This document shows positions 16,358 through 24,856 of a stretch of 64,000 bases of DNA, in pieces. Where the stretch lies: contig NZ_LNBE01000003.1 in assembly GCF_001445655.1 (NCBI RefSeq), positions 1,594,530 to 1,658,529 on the forward strand, written 5' to 3'. This DNA is from Streptomyces roseifaciens. Lineage in GTDB: Bacteria; Actinomycetota; Actinomycetes; Streptomycetales; Streptomycetaceae. A model generated the notes under the pieces. That model worked only from the letters and a program-made list of their open reading frames with translations. It made no database searches and was not told where the DNA came from. Made by a program: the position numbers and the translations under genes. The stretch's first letter is position 1. Each line of letters opens with the position of its first letter.

Positions 16358-16561
16358 ATGATCATGCTCATGTGGAACCGCAGGGGCGCGTGCAGGCGCT
16401 GTGGAAGGGACGGCCGCTTCCGGCGGCGTACGTGCCAGCCTTGCCGGCGTTCGGACCGGGCCGAGATGGCCGTCGACGCCGCGGACACCGCGATCGAGAT
16501 CGGTGCCCTGGGCTGGGTGTGGCGCGGCATACGGATCGTGGTGCGGGCCCTGACCGACTGA
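16358..16561 (+). CDS. Small zinc-knuckle-like protein, hypothetical
   Basis: A roughly 67-residue basic protein has two CxxC pairs, CRRC and CQPC, separated by ten residues rich in Arg, which suggests a zinc knuckle. The second half is a possible amphipathic or membrane-associated helix (GALGWVWRGIRIVVRALTD). In-frame ATG codons occur at 16358, 16364 and 16370 with no clear ribosome-binding site, so the start is uncertain. Its function is unknown. It follows the strong terminator and is therefore a separate unit. Confidence 0.45.
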   Translation: MIMLMWNRRGACRRCGRDGRFRRRTCQPCRRSDRAEMAVDAADTAIEIGALGWVWRGIRIVVRALTD

Positions 16562-16655
16562 GGGCGGAAGCGGGGCGGAGGCTCTCCGCACGCCGAGCCG
16601 GGCGTGAGCCGCCCAGGTCGTCCGGCGAGGGTCCGGCGCCGGAACCCCGTCCCCG

Positions 16656-17504
16656 TCAGGCGCCCCCGGCCCGGCGGACCGTCACGTCGCCGACCGACGT
16701 GGTGGCGTACACCTCCGCCGTCTCCTCGGACCGTCCGGGTCCGTCGGAGGCCGTCAGGAGGTTGTGCACGTTGCCGAACTTCGTCCGGACGTCGAGCCGC
16801 GCGGCCGTGCCGGGGCGGATGCCGATCTCGATCTGACCGCTCGACGTGGCGAGCACGGTCGAGCCGCGCACGACCTCGCCGACGCGGATGTCCCCGTGAG
16901 CGGTCTTGGCCTCCAGGGCCGCGTGCGCCGTGCCGACGGAGACGCTGCCGCTGGCCGACCGCACCCGCAGGTCCCCTGCCGCCTCGCCGACCCGGCTGTC
17001 GCCGTTGGAGTTCTTGATCACTGCCGGCCCCGCCAGTTCGCCGGCCCGGACCGCGCCGGTCCCGGTCGTGATCGCGGCGGCGCCGTGCACCCGGTCCGCC
17101 GTGACGTCGCCCAGGGAGGTGGTGGCGGTGAGCGGGCCGGTCTCCTGGACCCGGATGTCGCCCGCCGACGTCTTGATCCGGCACTCGCCCAGTCGTCCGC
17201 TGCAGCGGAAGGCGGTCATCTGCCCCGTGCCCTCGACCGCCGAGCCCGACGGCAGGCCGATCGTCACGTCGACGGATCCGGTCTTGCCGAAGAAGGCGCG
17301 CGACCTCGGGCCCTTGACGAGCAGCCGGCCCGCCTCGTACTCGACGCGGGTGTCCTCGGCGGCCTTCGCGTCCGCCGTGCTGCCCGGATCGCTCGGGCGC
17401 ACCTCGACGACCGTGTCGGTGCGCTCGTCCGCCTGGAGGCGGACGTCCCCGACCTGGAGGTCGACGGAGACGGAGATGGGCTGCGGCGTCTCGAAAACAG
17501 GCAT
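16656..17504 (-). CDS. DUF4097-family beta-strand repeat protein
   Basis: The 282-residue protein consists of repeated short beta strands of the type GDIRVGEVVRGSTVLATSSG and GSVSVGTAHAALEAKTAHGD, the DUF4097/DUF4098 pattern of a right-handed beta solenoid. The repeats also contain TSAGDIRVQETGPLTATTSL. There is no signal peptide. The start at ATG 17504 gives the family opening MPVFETPQPISVSVDLQVGD. The gene lies 52 bases behind the HicB-like gene on the same strand, a common Streptomyces pair. Its role is unknown. Confidence 0.82.
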   Translation of the reverse strand: MPVFETPQPISVSVDLQVGDVRLQADERTDTVVEVRPSDPGSTADAKAAEDTRVEYEAGRLLVKGPRSRAFFGKTGSVDVTIGLPSGSAVEGTGQMTAFRCSGRLGECRIKTSAGDIRVQETGPLTATTSLGDVTADRVHGAAAITTGTGAVRAGELAGPAVIKNSNGDSRVGEAAGDLRVRSASGSVSVGTAHAALEAKTAHGDIRVGEVVRGSTVLATSSGQIEIGIRPGTAARLDVRTKFGNVHNLLTASDGPGRSEETAEVYATTSVGDVTVRRAGGA

Positions 17505-17556
17505 GGTGTTGTCCCCGCTGGTCGGAAGGGTGGCGATGCTCCGGTACCGGCCGGGG

Positions 17557-18105
17557 TCAGGTCACCCAGCCCGTGTAGTGCTGACCACCCCGCGGCGCGC
17601 GCCGTTCGGGGCGCCGGGCCTGCTCGTCGAAGTCGAGCATCGCGGACACGGCCCGGACCAGCCAGGCGTTGACCGACAGGCCCTCGCGCCCGGCGGCCTC
17701 CTCGATCCGCGCCTTCAGGTGCTCGGGCGGCCGGAAGTTGATGCGGGACGTGGCGCCGTCCTCCCCGCCCGACGGCACCGGCAGCGGGGCGGGCAGCGAG
17801 GGCACCGCACCGGCGTGCGGGTGCTCGAAGCCGCCCTCGGCCTCACCGGGGCCGTGGTCGGCGGGGGGAAGGGTGACGACGAAGCTCGGGTCGAGCCCGC
17901 GCAGCCGGACCTCGACCGAGCCCGGCGCCAGATCGCTGGTGATCTCGTCCGCGGCGGCGGACAGGGCGTCGAGCAGCACGAGCCGGACGGCGGAGGAGAG
18001 CGGCGCGACGAGGCGCTCGGCGACCTCGCGGGTCTCCGTGTCGCCCGCCTCGGCTGCGACCAGGAGTTCCTGGCGCAGATTGTCGACATACCGCATGAGT
18101 TCCAT
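17557..18105 (-). CDS. HicB-like / ribbon-helix-helix protein
   Basis: This 182-residue protein has a C-terminal Arc/CopG-type ribbon-helix-helix segment: TSRINFRPPEHLKARIEEAA followed by GREGLSVNAWLVRAVSAML. The N-terminal half (MELMRYVDNLRQELLVAAEA) is helical and may be a dimer or partner domain. It could repress its own transcription and that of the DUF4097 gene downstream. It is often annotated as a HicB-type antitoxin, but no HicA toxin gene is next to it. ATG 18105 is preferred because upstream residues look non-coding. Confidence 0.7.
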   Translation of the reverse strand: MELMRYVDNLRQELLVAAEAGDTETREVAERLVAPLSSAVRLVLLDALSAAADEITSDLAPGSVEVRLRGLDPSFVVTLPPADHGPGEAEGGFEHPHAGAVPSLPAPLPVPSGGEDGATSRINFRPPEHLKARIEEAAGREGLSVNAWLVRAVSAMLDFDEQARRPERRAPRGGQHYTGWVT

Positions 18106-18366
18106 GGCGCCATCCTCACACCGCCGTGGCGCCATGTGCAAGCCGCCCGGCCTGCGGCCCGGGCCCGGTCGGGGCCGGTCGAATCGACTGTGACGCCAGG
18201 CCCGTGCCGTCATGGTGCGGGAGCCCCGGGGCCGGCAGTCCTGTATTCGGAACGGGACTCCCGAATTCACATCCGGCTCGAATAACGGATTCCGCGCCGA
18301 AAACCGCTGATCCGGTCCGTGGTCAGACCCCCCAACTGGACACTTTTATGCGGGAGTTCGTGGGTA

Positions 18367-18395
18367 TTGACAGCCAACTCACCCTGGATGATAGT
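18367..18395 (+). promoter_or_regulatory. Consensus-like promoter for the NTF2-like gene
   Basis: TTGACA (18367-18372), a 17-base spacer, then GATAGT (18390-18395) make one of the best sigma-70/HrdB-type promoters in the window. Transcription would begin near 18402, leaving an untranslated leader of about 175 bases before ATG 18579. Confidence 0.7.
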
Positions 18396-18479
18396 CGGGT
18401 ACCAGCGAACAAGCGAGCGACTGGGTGAGCCTTGCGATCTGGTGCAAGGGCGAGATGAGAAATTCTCCGCAGGTACCCT

Positions 18480-18499
18480 CCCTCAGCCTCCGCTGGGGG
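18480..18499 (+). promoter_or_regulatory. Leader hairpin upstream of the NTF2-like gene
   Basis: CCCTCAGC (18480-18487), loop CTCC, GCTGGGGG (18492-18499) form an 8-base-pair stem with one G-U pair. It lies about 80 bases downstream of the predicted start of transcription and about 80 bases before the start codon, so it could act in attenuation or mRNA stability. Confidence 0.4.
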
Positions 18500-18578
18500 T
18501 GCTCCCGCACGACGTCCCTTTCCGGTCCCTCATGCAGTCGACGCAGCCGGAGCAGCCGAAAAACAAGGGAATCGCTCA

Positions 18579-19076
18579 ATGACCATAGATTTCGTGCCCA
18601 CGGTGACCGCGGGCGCCATCACCAGGGAAGCCGTCCAGCAGCTCCTCGAGGAGTACCGGTCGGCATATGACCGCAGCGACCAGGGGTACTTCGACCTGTT
18701 CGCCCCCGACGCCACCTTCTTCATTCTGTCGTCGCCCACCCGCATCGACAGCCGTGAGGAATTCCAGCGGGTGTTCACCCTCGCCGCCGGCACGGCCCGG
18801 CGCAGCCAGCTGCTCTCGCCCGAGATCAGGATCCTCGGCGACACGGCCCTCGTCAGCCTGCACTGCCGGGTGGCCCTCGGCGAGGAACAGCAGTACCTGC
18901 GCGAGACCCTCGTGGTGACCCGCGGGGCGCGCGGCGACCTGCGCATCGCCCACCTGCACGTCTCGCCCCAGGACATGCCGTCCGTACCCGACTCGCCCGA
19001 GCGCGCCGTCGAGGAGATCTCCGTCATCGAAGAGCGCACGGCCACCACGGCCAGCACCGTCGGTACCCCCAAGTAG
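18579..19076 (+). CDS. NTF2/SnoaL-fold protein with disordered C-terminal tail; possible RiPP precursor
   Basis: The 165-residue protein has an NTF2-like (SnoaL/ketosteroid-isomerase) domain at residues 14-133: helical AVQQLLEEYRSAYDRSDQGY, then FDLFAPDATFFILSSPTRI and a final strand LRIAHLHVSPQ. After it comes a 31-residue tail, SVPDSPERAVEEISVIEERT then ATTASTVGTPK, which is charged first and Thr/Ser/Ala-rich last. It is the first gene after a strong promoter and is followed by a strong hairpin before two radical SAM genes. This is the arrangement of a highly expressed substrate peptide with partial read-through to its modifying enzymes. It may instead be a cyclase or binding protein. NTF2 fold is well supported; the precursor role is inference. 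Confidence 0.78.
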   Translation: MTIDFVPTVTAGAITREAVQQLLEEYRSAYDRSDQGYFDLFAPDATFFILSSPTRIDSREEFQRVFTLAAGTARRSQLLSPEIRILGDTALVSLHCRVALGEEQQYLRETLVVTRGARGDLRIAHLHVSPQDMPSVPDSPERAVEEISVIEERTATTASTVGTPK

Positions 19077-19101
19077 CAGCGGGGAACCGGAGCACCCGAC
19101 G

Positions 19102-19143
19102 ACCGCCGGGGCTCTCGTGCTCACCGGCGAGGGCCCCGGCGGT
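19102..19143 (+). terminator. Strong hairpin between the NTF2-like gene and the radical SAM genes
   Basis: ACCGCCGGGGCTCTCG (19102-19117) and CGAGGGCCCCGGCGGT (19128-19143) form a 16-base-pair stem with one T-G wobble and a 10-base loop. It lies 26 bases after the NTF2-like stop. It may end most transcripts and let a minority read into the enzyme genes. Confidence 0.72.
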
Positions 19144-19212
19144 TCACGTCCGTCCCGCACGCGTCCCGCGCGCGAGGGAGACGGACGACGACGGAGACGA
19201 TGGAGGGGTACG

Positions 19213-20589
19213 TTGCTGCAGCACGTGTCGTCCTGCACGCCCGAATACGCCCGGCGGCTGCCGCCGAGGACACGGCCGGTCATCCGGTACCGCCGGGAGG
19301 ACTTCGGCTGGCTGGCCGCATTCCCGGACGGTTCGGTGGCCATGTACGACGAGGGCGCCGAAGCCCTGCTGCGCGCGGGCGAACCACCCGAACGATGCAC
19401 GGCCCACCTCGTCGAAAGACTCTCCGTGGAGACGGATTTCCATTTCCGTGCGCCCGCCATGGTGTGGCTGGAGATCACCCGCTCCTGCAATCTGCGCTGC
19501 CCGCACTGCTTCGTCGAGGGCGGCCGGGCGCGCAGCTCCGAATTGCCCACCGAGCTCATCATGCGGCTGCTCGACGAATGGGCGGCCATGGGCGTCTTCT
19601 CGCTGATCGTGACCGGCGGCGAACCCACCATGCACCCCGATTTCTGCGAGATCGTGCAGCGCGCGTACGACCTGGGATTCGTCATCGGCATCGCCACGAA
19701 CGGCACGACGCTCAGCGAACGCATCCTCTCCCGCATACCGCAGGACGACGTCATCATCAGCATGAGCATCGACGGCCTGCACGGACAGGGGAAATACCGC
19801 AACGAAGGCGAGTTCGCCTACGTCACCCGCCGGCTCGCCGAACTCCGGGACCGCGGATTCAACACCAGCATCATGACCACCACGACCCATGAGAACGTCG
19901 ACGACCTCCCCGTCATCATCGACTGGGCGAAGGAGAACGACGTCAGCCTGCGCAGCGTGCCGTTCATCCCGATGGGCCGCGGCGCCCTCCACAAGGACCT
20001 CGCCAGTTCGATGCACGACGTCGAGCGCACCGCCCGGTTCTGGATCGACGAGGAGGAGTGGGGCCGGGAGAAGGACCGCACCCTCGGCCTGTGCGCGGGC
20101 AAGGTGCTCGACTTCCTCTACACCATGGTCTTCGCCACGCGCCGTTGCATGAGCGGACGCGGCGTCTGCTACGTGAACTCCGCCGGGGACGTCTTCCCCT
20201 GCAGCACCTGCGCCGGGAACAAGGTGCTGTGCGGCGGGAACGTCCAGCTCACCCCGTTCGCCGGCATCTGGGGGAGCGAGGACTGGCTCGTCCGGAAGAT
20301 CACCTGGGACAACTACCGCGACACCTGCGAAGGCTGCCCCATCAACGACGACAAGTACTTCTGCACCGGGCGCTGCCCGAGCCAGTCCAGCATCCTCAAC
20401 GGCACCTTCGACGGCTGCGGCACCAGCGACTTCCAGCTGCAGAGCATCCTGCGCCGGGAAGAGCTCTTCCGCGAACGCATCATGGCCGAGCCGCGCGTCG
20501 AACTGCGCCGCGGCGAAGGGGCCGGGCCCGGCGCCCGGGACGCGGCCCCGGCCCAGGCCCGCAGCACCGTGCCCGGGGAGCGCTCATGA
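19213..20589 (+). CDS. Radical SAM/SPASM domain protein
   Basis: The roughly 458-residue enzyme has the radical SAM cysteines C92-x3-C96-x2-C99 (CNLRCPHC), the glycine-rich SAM motif TGGEPTMHPD, and a C-terminal SPASM region with many Cys (GLCAG, RRCMSGRGVCYV, FPCSTCAG, DTCEGCPI, FCTGRCPSQ, GCG) able to hold auxiliary 4Fe-4S clusters. SPASM enzymes modify peptides by forming thioether, C-C or C-N bonds or epimers. No ATG fits; TTG 19213 is chosen because GGAGGGG lies just upstream, with GTG 19225 as the alternative. Its stop overlaps the next ATG (ATGATGA), so the two radical SAM enzymes are made together. Confidence 0.88.
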   Translation: MLQHVSSCTPEYARRLPPRTRPVIRYRREDFGWLAAFPDGSVAMYDEGAEALLRAGEPPERCTAHLVERLSVETDFHFRAPAMVWLEITRSCNLRCPHCFVEGGRARSSELPTELIMRLLDEWAAMGVFSLIVTGGEPTMHPDFCEIVQRAYDLGFVIGIATNGTTLSERILSRIPQDDVIISMSIDGLHGQGKYRNEGEFAYVTRRLAELRDRGFNTSIMTTTTHENVDDLPVIIDWAKENDVSLRSVPFIPMGRGALHKDLASSMHDVERTARFWIDEEEWGREKDRTLGLCAGKVLDFLYTMVFATRRCMSGRGVCYVNSAGDVFPCSTCAGNKVLCGGNVQLTPFAGIWGSEDWLVRKITWDNYRDTCEGCPINDDKYFCTGRCPSQSSILNGTFDGCGTSDFQLQSILRREELFRERIMAEPRVELRRGEGAGPGARDAAPAQARSTVPGERS

Positions 20590-22631
20590 TGAAGGTCGCG
20601 CTCGCCACGAGCCCGCACCTCAACCACGGCGGGATGTCCCTGCGGACCCGGCCCGGCGACCCGCCGCCCATGCAGAACTTCGTCCCCGTCGGCCTGCTGT
20701 CCCTCAAGGCCGCCGCCGACTCCGCCGGAGCGCCCGCCGCGATCGAGGTCGTCGAGACCAACCAGCTGCTGCTCGACGGCGCCGTCCCCAACGACGACGC
20801 CCTCTACGACAGCCTCGCCCAGTCCGTGCTCGCGGCCGGCGACTCCCTGGTCGGCCTGATGACCGACGCGGACTCGCTCGTCCACACCGTCCTGCTCGGG
20901 CAGGCCCTGCGCAGGCGCTCCCCGGACACCCGGATCTGCCTCGGCGGCCCGGCCGTCACCCCCATCAGCGCCGAGTTCCTCCAGCGCTTCCCCTGGGCCG
21001 ACTTCATCGTGCGGGGCGAGGGCGAGGCGACCTTCAACGAGCTCCTGGAGACGCTGCACGCGGGCGAGGACCCCTCGGGGATCCGCGGCCTCACCCACCG
21101 CAAGGGCGGCGAGGCCGTCGTCAACGCCGAACGGCCGCTGTTCCAGGACCTCGCCGACCTGCCCTGGCCCGCCTACTACGCCTACGACATGTCCAAGGGC
21201 GCCCGGCTGTACCTGGACGTCGGCCGCGGCTGCCCCTTCCGCTGCTCCTTCTGCGCCACCGCACCCTTCTGGGAGCGCAAGTTCCGCATGCGGCCCATCG
21301 ACGACATCATCCGGCAGCTGGAGTACGTCCGCGACGTGTTCGGCCGCACCAGCGTGAACTTCTCGCACGACATCTTCACCTGCGACCGCCCCTGGGCCCA
21401 CAAGTTCTGCGACGCCCTGATCGACCGCGACCTCGGGGTCACCTGGGGCTGCAGCACCAGGACCGACCTCATCGACGCCGAACTCCTCGACAAGATGGGC
21501 GCGGCGGGCTGCGAGGAGATCTACTACGGCATCGAGAGCGGCTCGCCGAAGATGCAGCGCTGGATCAAGAAGAACCTCGACCTCGAACGGTCCCTGGAGG
21601 TCGTCAGGGCGACGAAGGCCGCGGGCATCCGCCCCGTGACCGGCTTCATCGTCGGCTACCCGACCGAGACCCGCGAGACCATGTCCGAGACCCTCACCCG
21701 CTTCTTCCAGTTCCTGGAGGAGGGCCAGGGCCGCAGCCAGCTGTTCACGCTCGTCCCGCTGCACCAGTCGCCCATGTACAAGCAGTACGCGCCCACCCTC
21801 AACCGCCCCGCCGAGTACTACGACATCCCCGTCACCGACCGGCTCATGGGACGCATCCAGCAGTACCGGCGCGAGCACAAGGACATGTTCTGCACCGACT
21901 ACCGCTTCGCGTGCCCCGACGTGGGCGACGCGCTGATCGACGCGGCCGAGGAGCTCTCCGGCCACGTCGTCGTCCTCGCGTCCCTGTGGCCGCGGCTCCT
22001 GCCGTACTACGACTCGCCCATGGACTGGTACGAGCGCTGGGTGGCCTGGATAGAGGAGTACAACGCCGAGCACTCGCCGGGGACCCGCTTCCGCCACCAG
22101 AGCGAGGCACGGGACCTGCTGGTCTTCGCCCAGGAGGAGACCGTCCGGCTCGGCATCGAGGACTCGCCGGCCGCGTCCCTCGTGCGCTACGAGATGATGC
22201 GGCTGGCCGCGGCCGACCTGCCCGAGCCGCCCCCGCGCCCCGCCGCACCCAACGTCGGCCCCGAATCCGCCCTCCGCGCCGGGGACTTCCTCAGCGCCGA
22301 GTTCCCGCACGACCTGCACCGGATGCTGCGCGGCCCGGCGGACGCACCCGCGGCCCAGGAGGGTACGGGCGCCAACGGCAGCAGCTACGTGGTCACCCGC
22401 AAGAGCGCCCACGACCGGATCGAGACCATCCAGCTGGGCCGCAGCGCGCGCGACCTGCTGGAGCGCGCCGACGGCCGGCGTACCGCGCGGCAGCTCGTCG
22501 CCGAGGTCTTCCCCGAGGACTCCGGCGACCCGGACACCACGCTCCGCCGCGGCCTGGAGCTGGTCCGCTCGCTGGCCGGGATGGGCCTGCTGCTGGAGGC
22601 GCCGGTCAACGGCGGCACCGATGCCCGCTGA
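20586..22631 (+). CDS. B12-binding-type radical SAM protein with C-terminal PqqD/RRE-like domain
   Basis: The 681-residue protein has an N-terminal Rossmann-like cobalamin-binding-type region (residues 1-165; GLMTDADSL, ICLGGPAVTPIS, FIVRGEGEATF). A radical SAM domain follows with C216-x3-C220-x2-C223 (CPFRCSFC). The last 80 residues, ARDLLERADGRRTARQLVAE then LRRGLELVRSLAGMGLL, have the pattern of PqqD-like RiPP-recognition elements that bind leader peptides. Class B enzymes of this type methylate or rearrange unreactive carbons. The strict DxHxxG cobalamin motif is not obvious, so B12 use is unproven. It overlaps the upstream gene by 4 bases and the TldD gene by 11. Confidence 0.82.
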   Translation: MMKVALATSPHLNHGGMSLRTRPGDPPPMQNFVPVGLLSLKAAADSAGAPAAIEVVETNQLLLDGAVPNDDALYDSLAQSVLAAGDSLVGLMTDADSLVHTVLLGQALRRRSPDTRICLGGPAVTPISAEFLQRFPWADFIVRGEGEATFNELLETLHAGEDPSGIRGLTHRKGGEAVVNAERPLFQDLADLPWPAYYAYDMSKGARLYLDVGRGCPFRCSFCATAPFWERKFRMRPIDDIIRQLEYVRDVFGRTSVNFSHDIFTCDRPWAHKFCDALIDRDLGVTWGCSTRTDLIDAELLDKMGAAGCEEIYYGIESGSPKMQRWIKKNLDLERSLEVVRATKAAGIRPVTGFIVGYPTETRETMSETLTRFFQFLEEGQGRSQLFTLVPLHQSPMYKQYAPTLNRPAEYYDIPVTDRLMGRIQQYRREHKDMFCTDYRFACPDVGDALIDAAEELSGHVVVLASLWPRLLPYYDSPMDWYERWVAWIEEYNAEHSPGTRFRHQSEARDLLVFAQEETVRLGIEDSPAASLVRYEMMRLAAADLPEPPPRPAAPNVGPESALRAGDFLSAEFPHDLHRMLRGPADAPAAQEGTGANGSSYVVTRKSAHDRIETIQLGRSARDLLERADGRRTARQLVAEVFPEDSGDPDTTLRRGLELVRSLAGMGLLLEAPVNGGTDAR

Positions 22632-23826
22632 CGCCCCGGCGGGGGAGGCCGTCGCCTGCGAAGCGGCCGTCGGCGGCGTGGTGACGGCCGGCCCCCGCGG
22701 GACGTCGGCCCACCTCCTGGCCACCCGCATGGGCCGCCACGACCGGGGCCCGGGCCGCGGCACGTGCATCTTCTCCGGCGATCCGCCCGGCCCGTGGCGC
22801 ATCGACCTCCCCGAGCCGGAGCCGCCGGAGGACCACGGCGAGGTCCTGGCCGCCCTCACCGCCCTCCGCGACCGCTTCGGGGGCCGCGCCGCCCTGCAGT
22901 TCTCGCAGGTCTCCTCGGTCCGGGTCGTCGCGGGGACGGCCCACGGCACCGGCGCCCCCCAGGCGCGCCGCGTCTGGTCGCTGACCGGCGACCTGATCAC
23001 ACCCGGCGGGCACGAGGTCCCCGTCGGGCGCAGCGGCCGCGGCCCGGCGCTGCCCCGGCTCACCGACCCGGCGTGGTGCGAGTCCGCCGCCGGGCTGCTG
23101 GCCGCCGTCGACGCGGCCCGCGACGCGGAGCCGGGGGAGTGCGCGGCGGTGCTCATGCCCCAGGCCGCGGGCGTCCTGCTGCACGAGGCGGCGGGCCACT
23201 TCGCCGAGGCGTCCCCCGGCGGCACGCCCGCCCTCGCCCACCGGCTCGGCTGCCGCGTGGCCGGCGAGCTGATCACCCTGGACGACGACCCCCTCGCCGA
23301 GGGCGGGCCGGCCCACTACGACACCGACGACGAAGGCGTCGTCTGCCTCGGCCGGCAGCGGATCGTGCACGAGGGCAGGCTCGTGCGCCAGCTGCACAGT
23401 CTCTCCAGCGCCGCCGCCGAGGCGGCGATGCCCACCGCCAACAGCCGCGCCGCGTCGGTGCTGCACCGGCCGCTGCCCCGCATGTCGAACGTCGTCTGCC
23501 GGCCCGGCGACGCCGGGACCGACGCGCTCGTCGAGAACGCCGGCCACGGGCTCCTCGTCCACCGCCTCGCGGACGGCATCCGCACCGGCGCCACCCTCGA
23601 AGCCCGTCTGGTGCTCGGCGAGCGGATCCGCTCCGGCCGCCGCACGGGCGAGTACGTCCGCGGCCGCCTGCGCGAGCGCGCCGACGTCCTCACCCGCGTC
23701 GTGGAGACGGGCGCGCACACCGAGTTCGGCGACAACGCCCTGTGCGGGAAGGACGGCCAGCTGCTGTTCGACGTCGGCATGTGCGCGCCGGCCCTCCGGC
23801 TCTCCCGCCTGCGGTGCACGCCGTGA
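22621..23826 (+). CDS. TldD-type metallopeptidase
   Basis: The 401-residue protein belongs to the TldD/PmbA family, whose TldD-TldE heterodimer cleaves unfolded peptides and removes the leader of microcin B17. The catalytic HExxxH site is H188-E189-A-A-G-H193, and the third zinc ligand is the Cys of NALCGKDGQ near residue 380, as in E. coli TldD. It is about 80 residues shorter than E. coli TldD, mostly at the N-terminus. The start overlaps the radical SAM gene and the stop overlaps the next gene (GTGA). In this setting leader removal from a modified peptide is the natural role. Confidence 0.85.
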   Translation: MPADAPAGEAVACEAAVGGVVTAGPRGTSAHLLATRMGRHDRGPGRGTCIFSGDPPGPWRIDLPEPEPPEDHGEVLAALTALRDRFGGRAALQFSQVSSVRVVAGTAHGTGAPQARRVWSLTGDLITPGGHEVPVGRSGRGPALPRLTDPAWCESAAGLLAAVDAARDAEPGECAAVLMPQAAGVLLHEAAGHFAEASPGGTPALAHRLGCRVAGELITLDDDPLAEGGPAHYDTDDEGVVCLGRQRIVHEGRLVRQLHSLSSAAAEAAMPTANSRAASVLHRPLPRMSNVVCRPGDAGTDALVENAGHGLLVHRLADGIRTGATLEARLVLGERIRSGRRTGEYVRGRLRERADVLTRVVETGAHTEFGDNALCGKDGQLLFDVGMCAPALRLSRLRCTP

Positions 23827-24815
23827 GCCCCGCCGTCACCATCGCCCGCGGCCACGACATCGTGCGCCTGGACGCCGACGCGGGCGAGACCCGCACCCGG
23901 CTGGCCATGACCGCCGTCTCCGACGAGCCCGGCACCTGGCGGCTGTCGTCGACCGGGGCGGCCCGCACCGGCGAGGAGCCGGGCCGCCGCGCCCGGGCCG
24001 TCCACCGCGCGCTCCGCGACCGCGCCGCACCCGCGCTCGGCGAGGACGGCCTGCTCGTGGAGACCGGCCGCATCACCACCGACGTCATGTGCGACGGCAG
24101 CCGCGTGGCCCTGTCCACGCGTACGTACCTCCTCGTCCGCGACCGCGACCGCGTGCTCCACCTCAAGGACGGGACGGGCCCGCCCCGATCCCTGCCCTGG
24201 ACGTCCGCCGCGGGCCCCGGCGACATCCGCCCCGGCGACCCCGTCGTCCTCGGCCCCGCCGCGCTGCTGGCGCTGACCGCCGCCGCACAGGAGGAGGACG
24301 GCACGGCCGGCGGGCCCGGCAGCGGATGCTCCTCGCCCTACCCGCCGCACGACTTCCCCCTCCGCGGGCTCGTCACCGCGACCGGCCGACGGCAGGCCGA
24401 CCTCTGCCGGGCGTGCGAGCTGCTGGCAGAGCCGGACCGCTGGCTGGTGCCGCACGGCACCTTCGGCACCGGCACCCGCCCCCCGGCCGCACCGGGCGGA
24501 CGCCTTCCCCGTACGGCTTTCCCCGGACGCGCCCTCGTCCTCGACTCCCTCACCTCCTGCGGCCGCTCCGCCGACGGCCGTCCCGAATGGCTCGCGGCGT
24601 ACTGCCTGGTGGACGGCGCGGAGGAGGCCCGGGGGAGGGGGCTCCTGTGGGTGAGGGGCGCGCCCGCCGCGCTCCTGGAGGAGGCCGGGGGCGCCTGTTC
24701 CCCGGCCCGCCCGGCACTCGCCCGCGACCCGATCGGCCGGGAGTCCTACGCGCAGGCCCCCTGCATGACCACGGCACTGACGGCCGGCCGGCTGATCGTC
24801 CCTGCGCATCCGTAG
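23823..24815 (+). CDS. Divergent TldE/PmbA-like partner protein
   Basis: The 330-residue protein has no metal-binding motif and no strong match I can name. It is translationally coupled to the TldD gene (GTGA overlap), as TldE is to TldD in two-subunit systems. Its ending, QAPCMTTALTAGRLIVPAHP, and the segment GRALVLDSLTSCGRSADGRP resemble the beta-rich C-terminal half of PmbA-family proteins. It may be the non-catalytic half of the protease. If not, it is a new accessory protein of the locus. It is rich in Arg and Ala and has no signal peptide. Confidence 0.5.
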   Translation: MSPAVTIARGHDIVRLDADAGETRTRLAMTAVSDEPGTWRLSSTGAARTGEEPGRRARAVHRALRDRAAPALGEDGLLVETGRITTDVMCDGSRVALSTRTYLLVRDRDRVLHLKDGTGPPRSLPWTSAAGPGDIRPGDPVVLGPAALLALTAAAQEEDGTAGGPGSGCSSPYPPHDFPLRGLVTATGRRQADLCRACELLAEPDRWLVPHGTFGTGTRPPAAPGGRLPRTAFPGRALVLDSLTSCGRSADGRPEWLAAYCLVDGAEEARGRGLLWVRGAPAALLEEAGGACSPARPALARDPIGRESYAQAPCMTTALTAGRLIVPAHP

Positions 24816-24856
24816 CCCGCGGAGCGCCCGCACCCCTTGCAGAAGGAGGAACAGCC

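Larger units (their letters stand above)
18106..18578. other. 473-base intergenic region ahead of the radical SAM locus
   Basis: This holds the promoter of the HicB-like gene on the minus side and the promoter and long leader of the NTF2-like gene on the plus side. Base composition from 18240 to 18460 is noticeably more AT-rich than the coding DNA around it. Several short frames cross it, but none has a ribosome-binding site or protein-like composition. Confidence 0.6.

Noticed and set aside
18348..18428. 26-codon frame starting ATGCGGGAGTTC
   Set aside because: It contains the predicted -35 and -10 elements and no ribosome-binding site, so it is upstream of the likely transcript start.
18319..18582. 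Short plus-strand frame in the NTF2 leader as a possible precursor peptide
   Set aside because: No ribosome-binding site, composition unlike a peptide gene, and it runs over the promoter transcript leader and into the NTF2 start.
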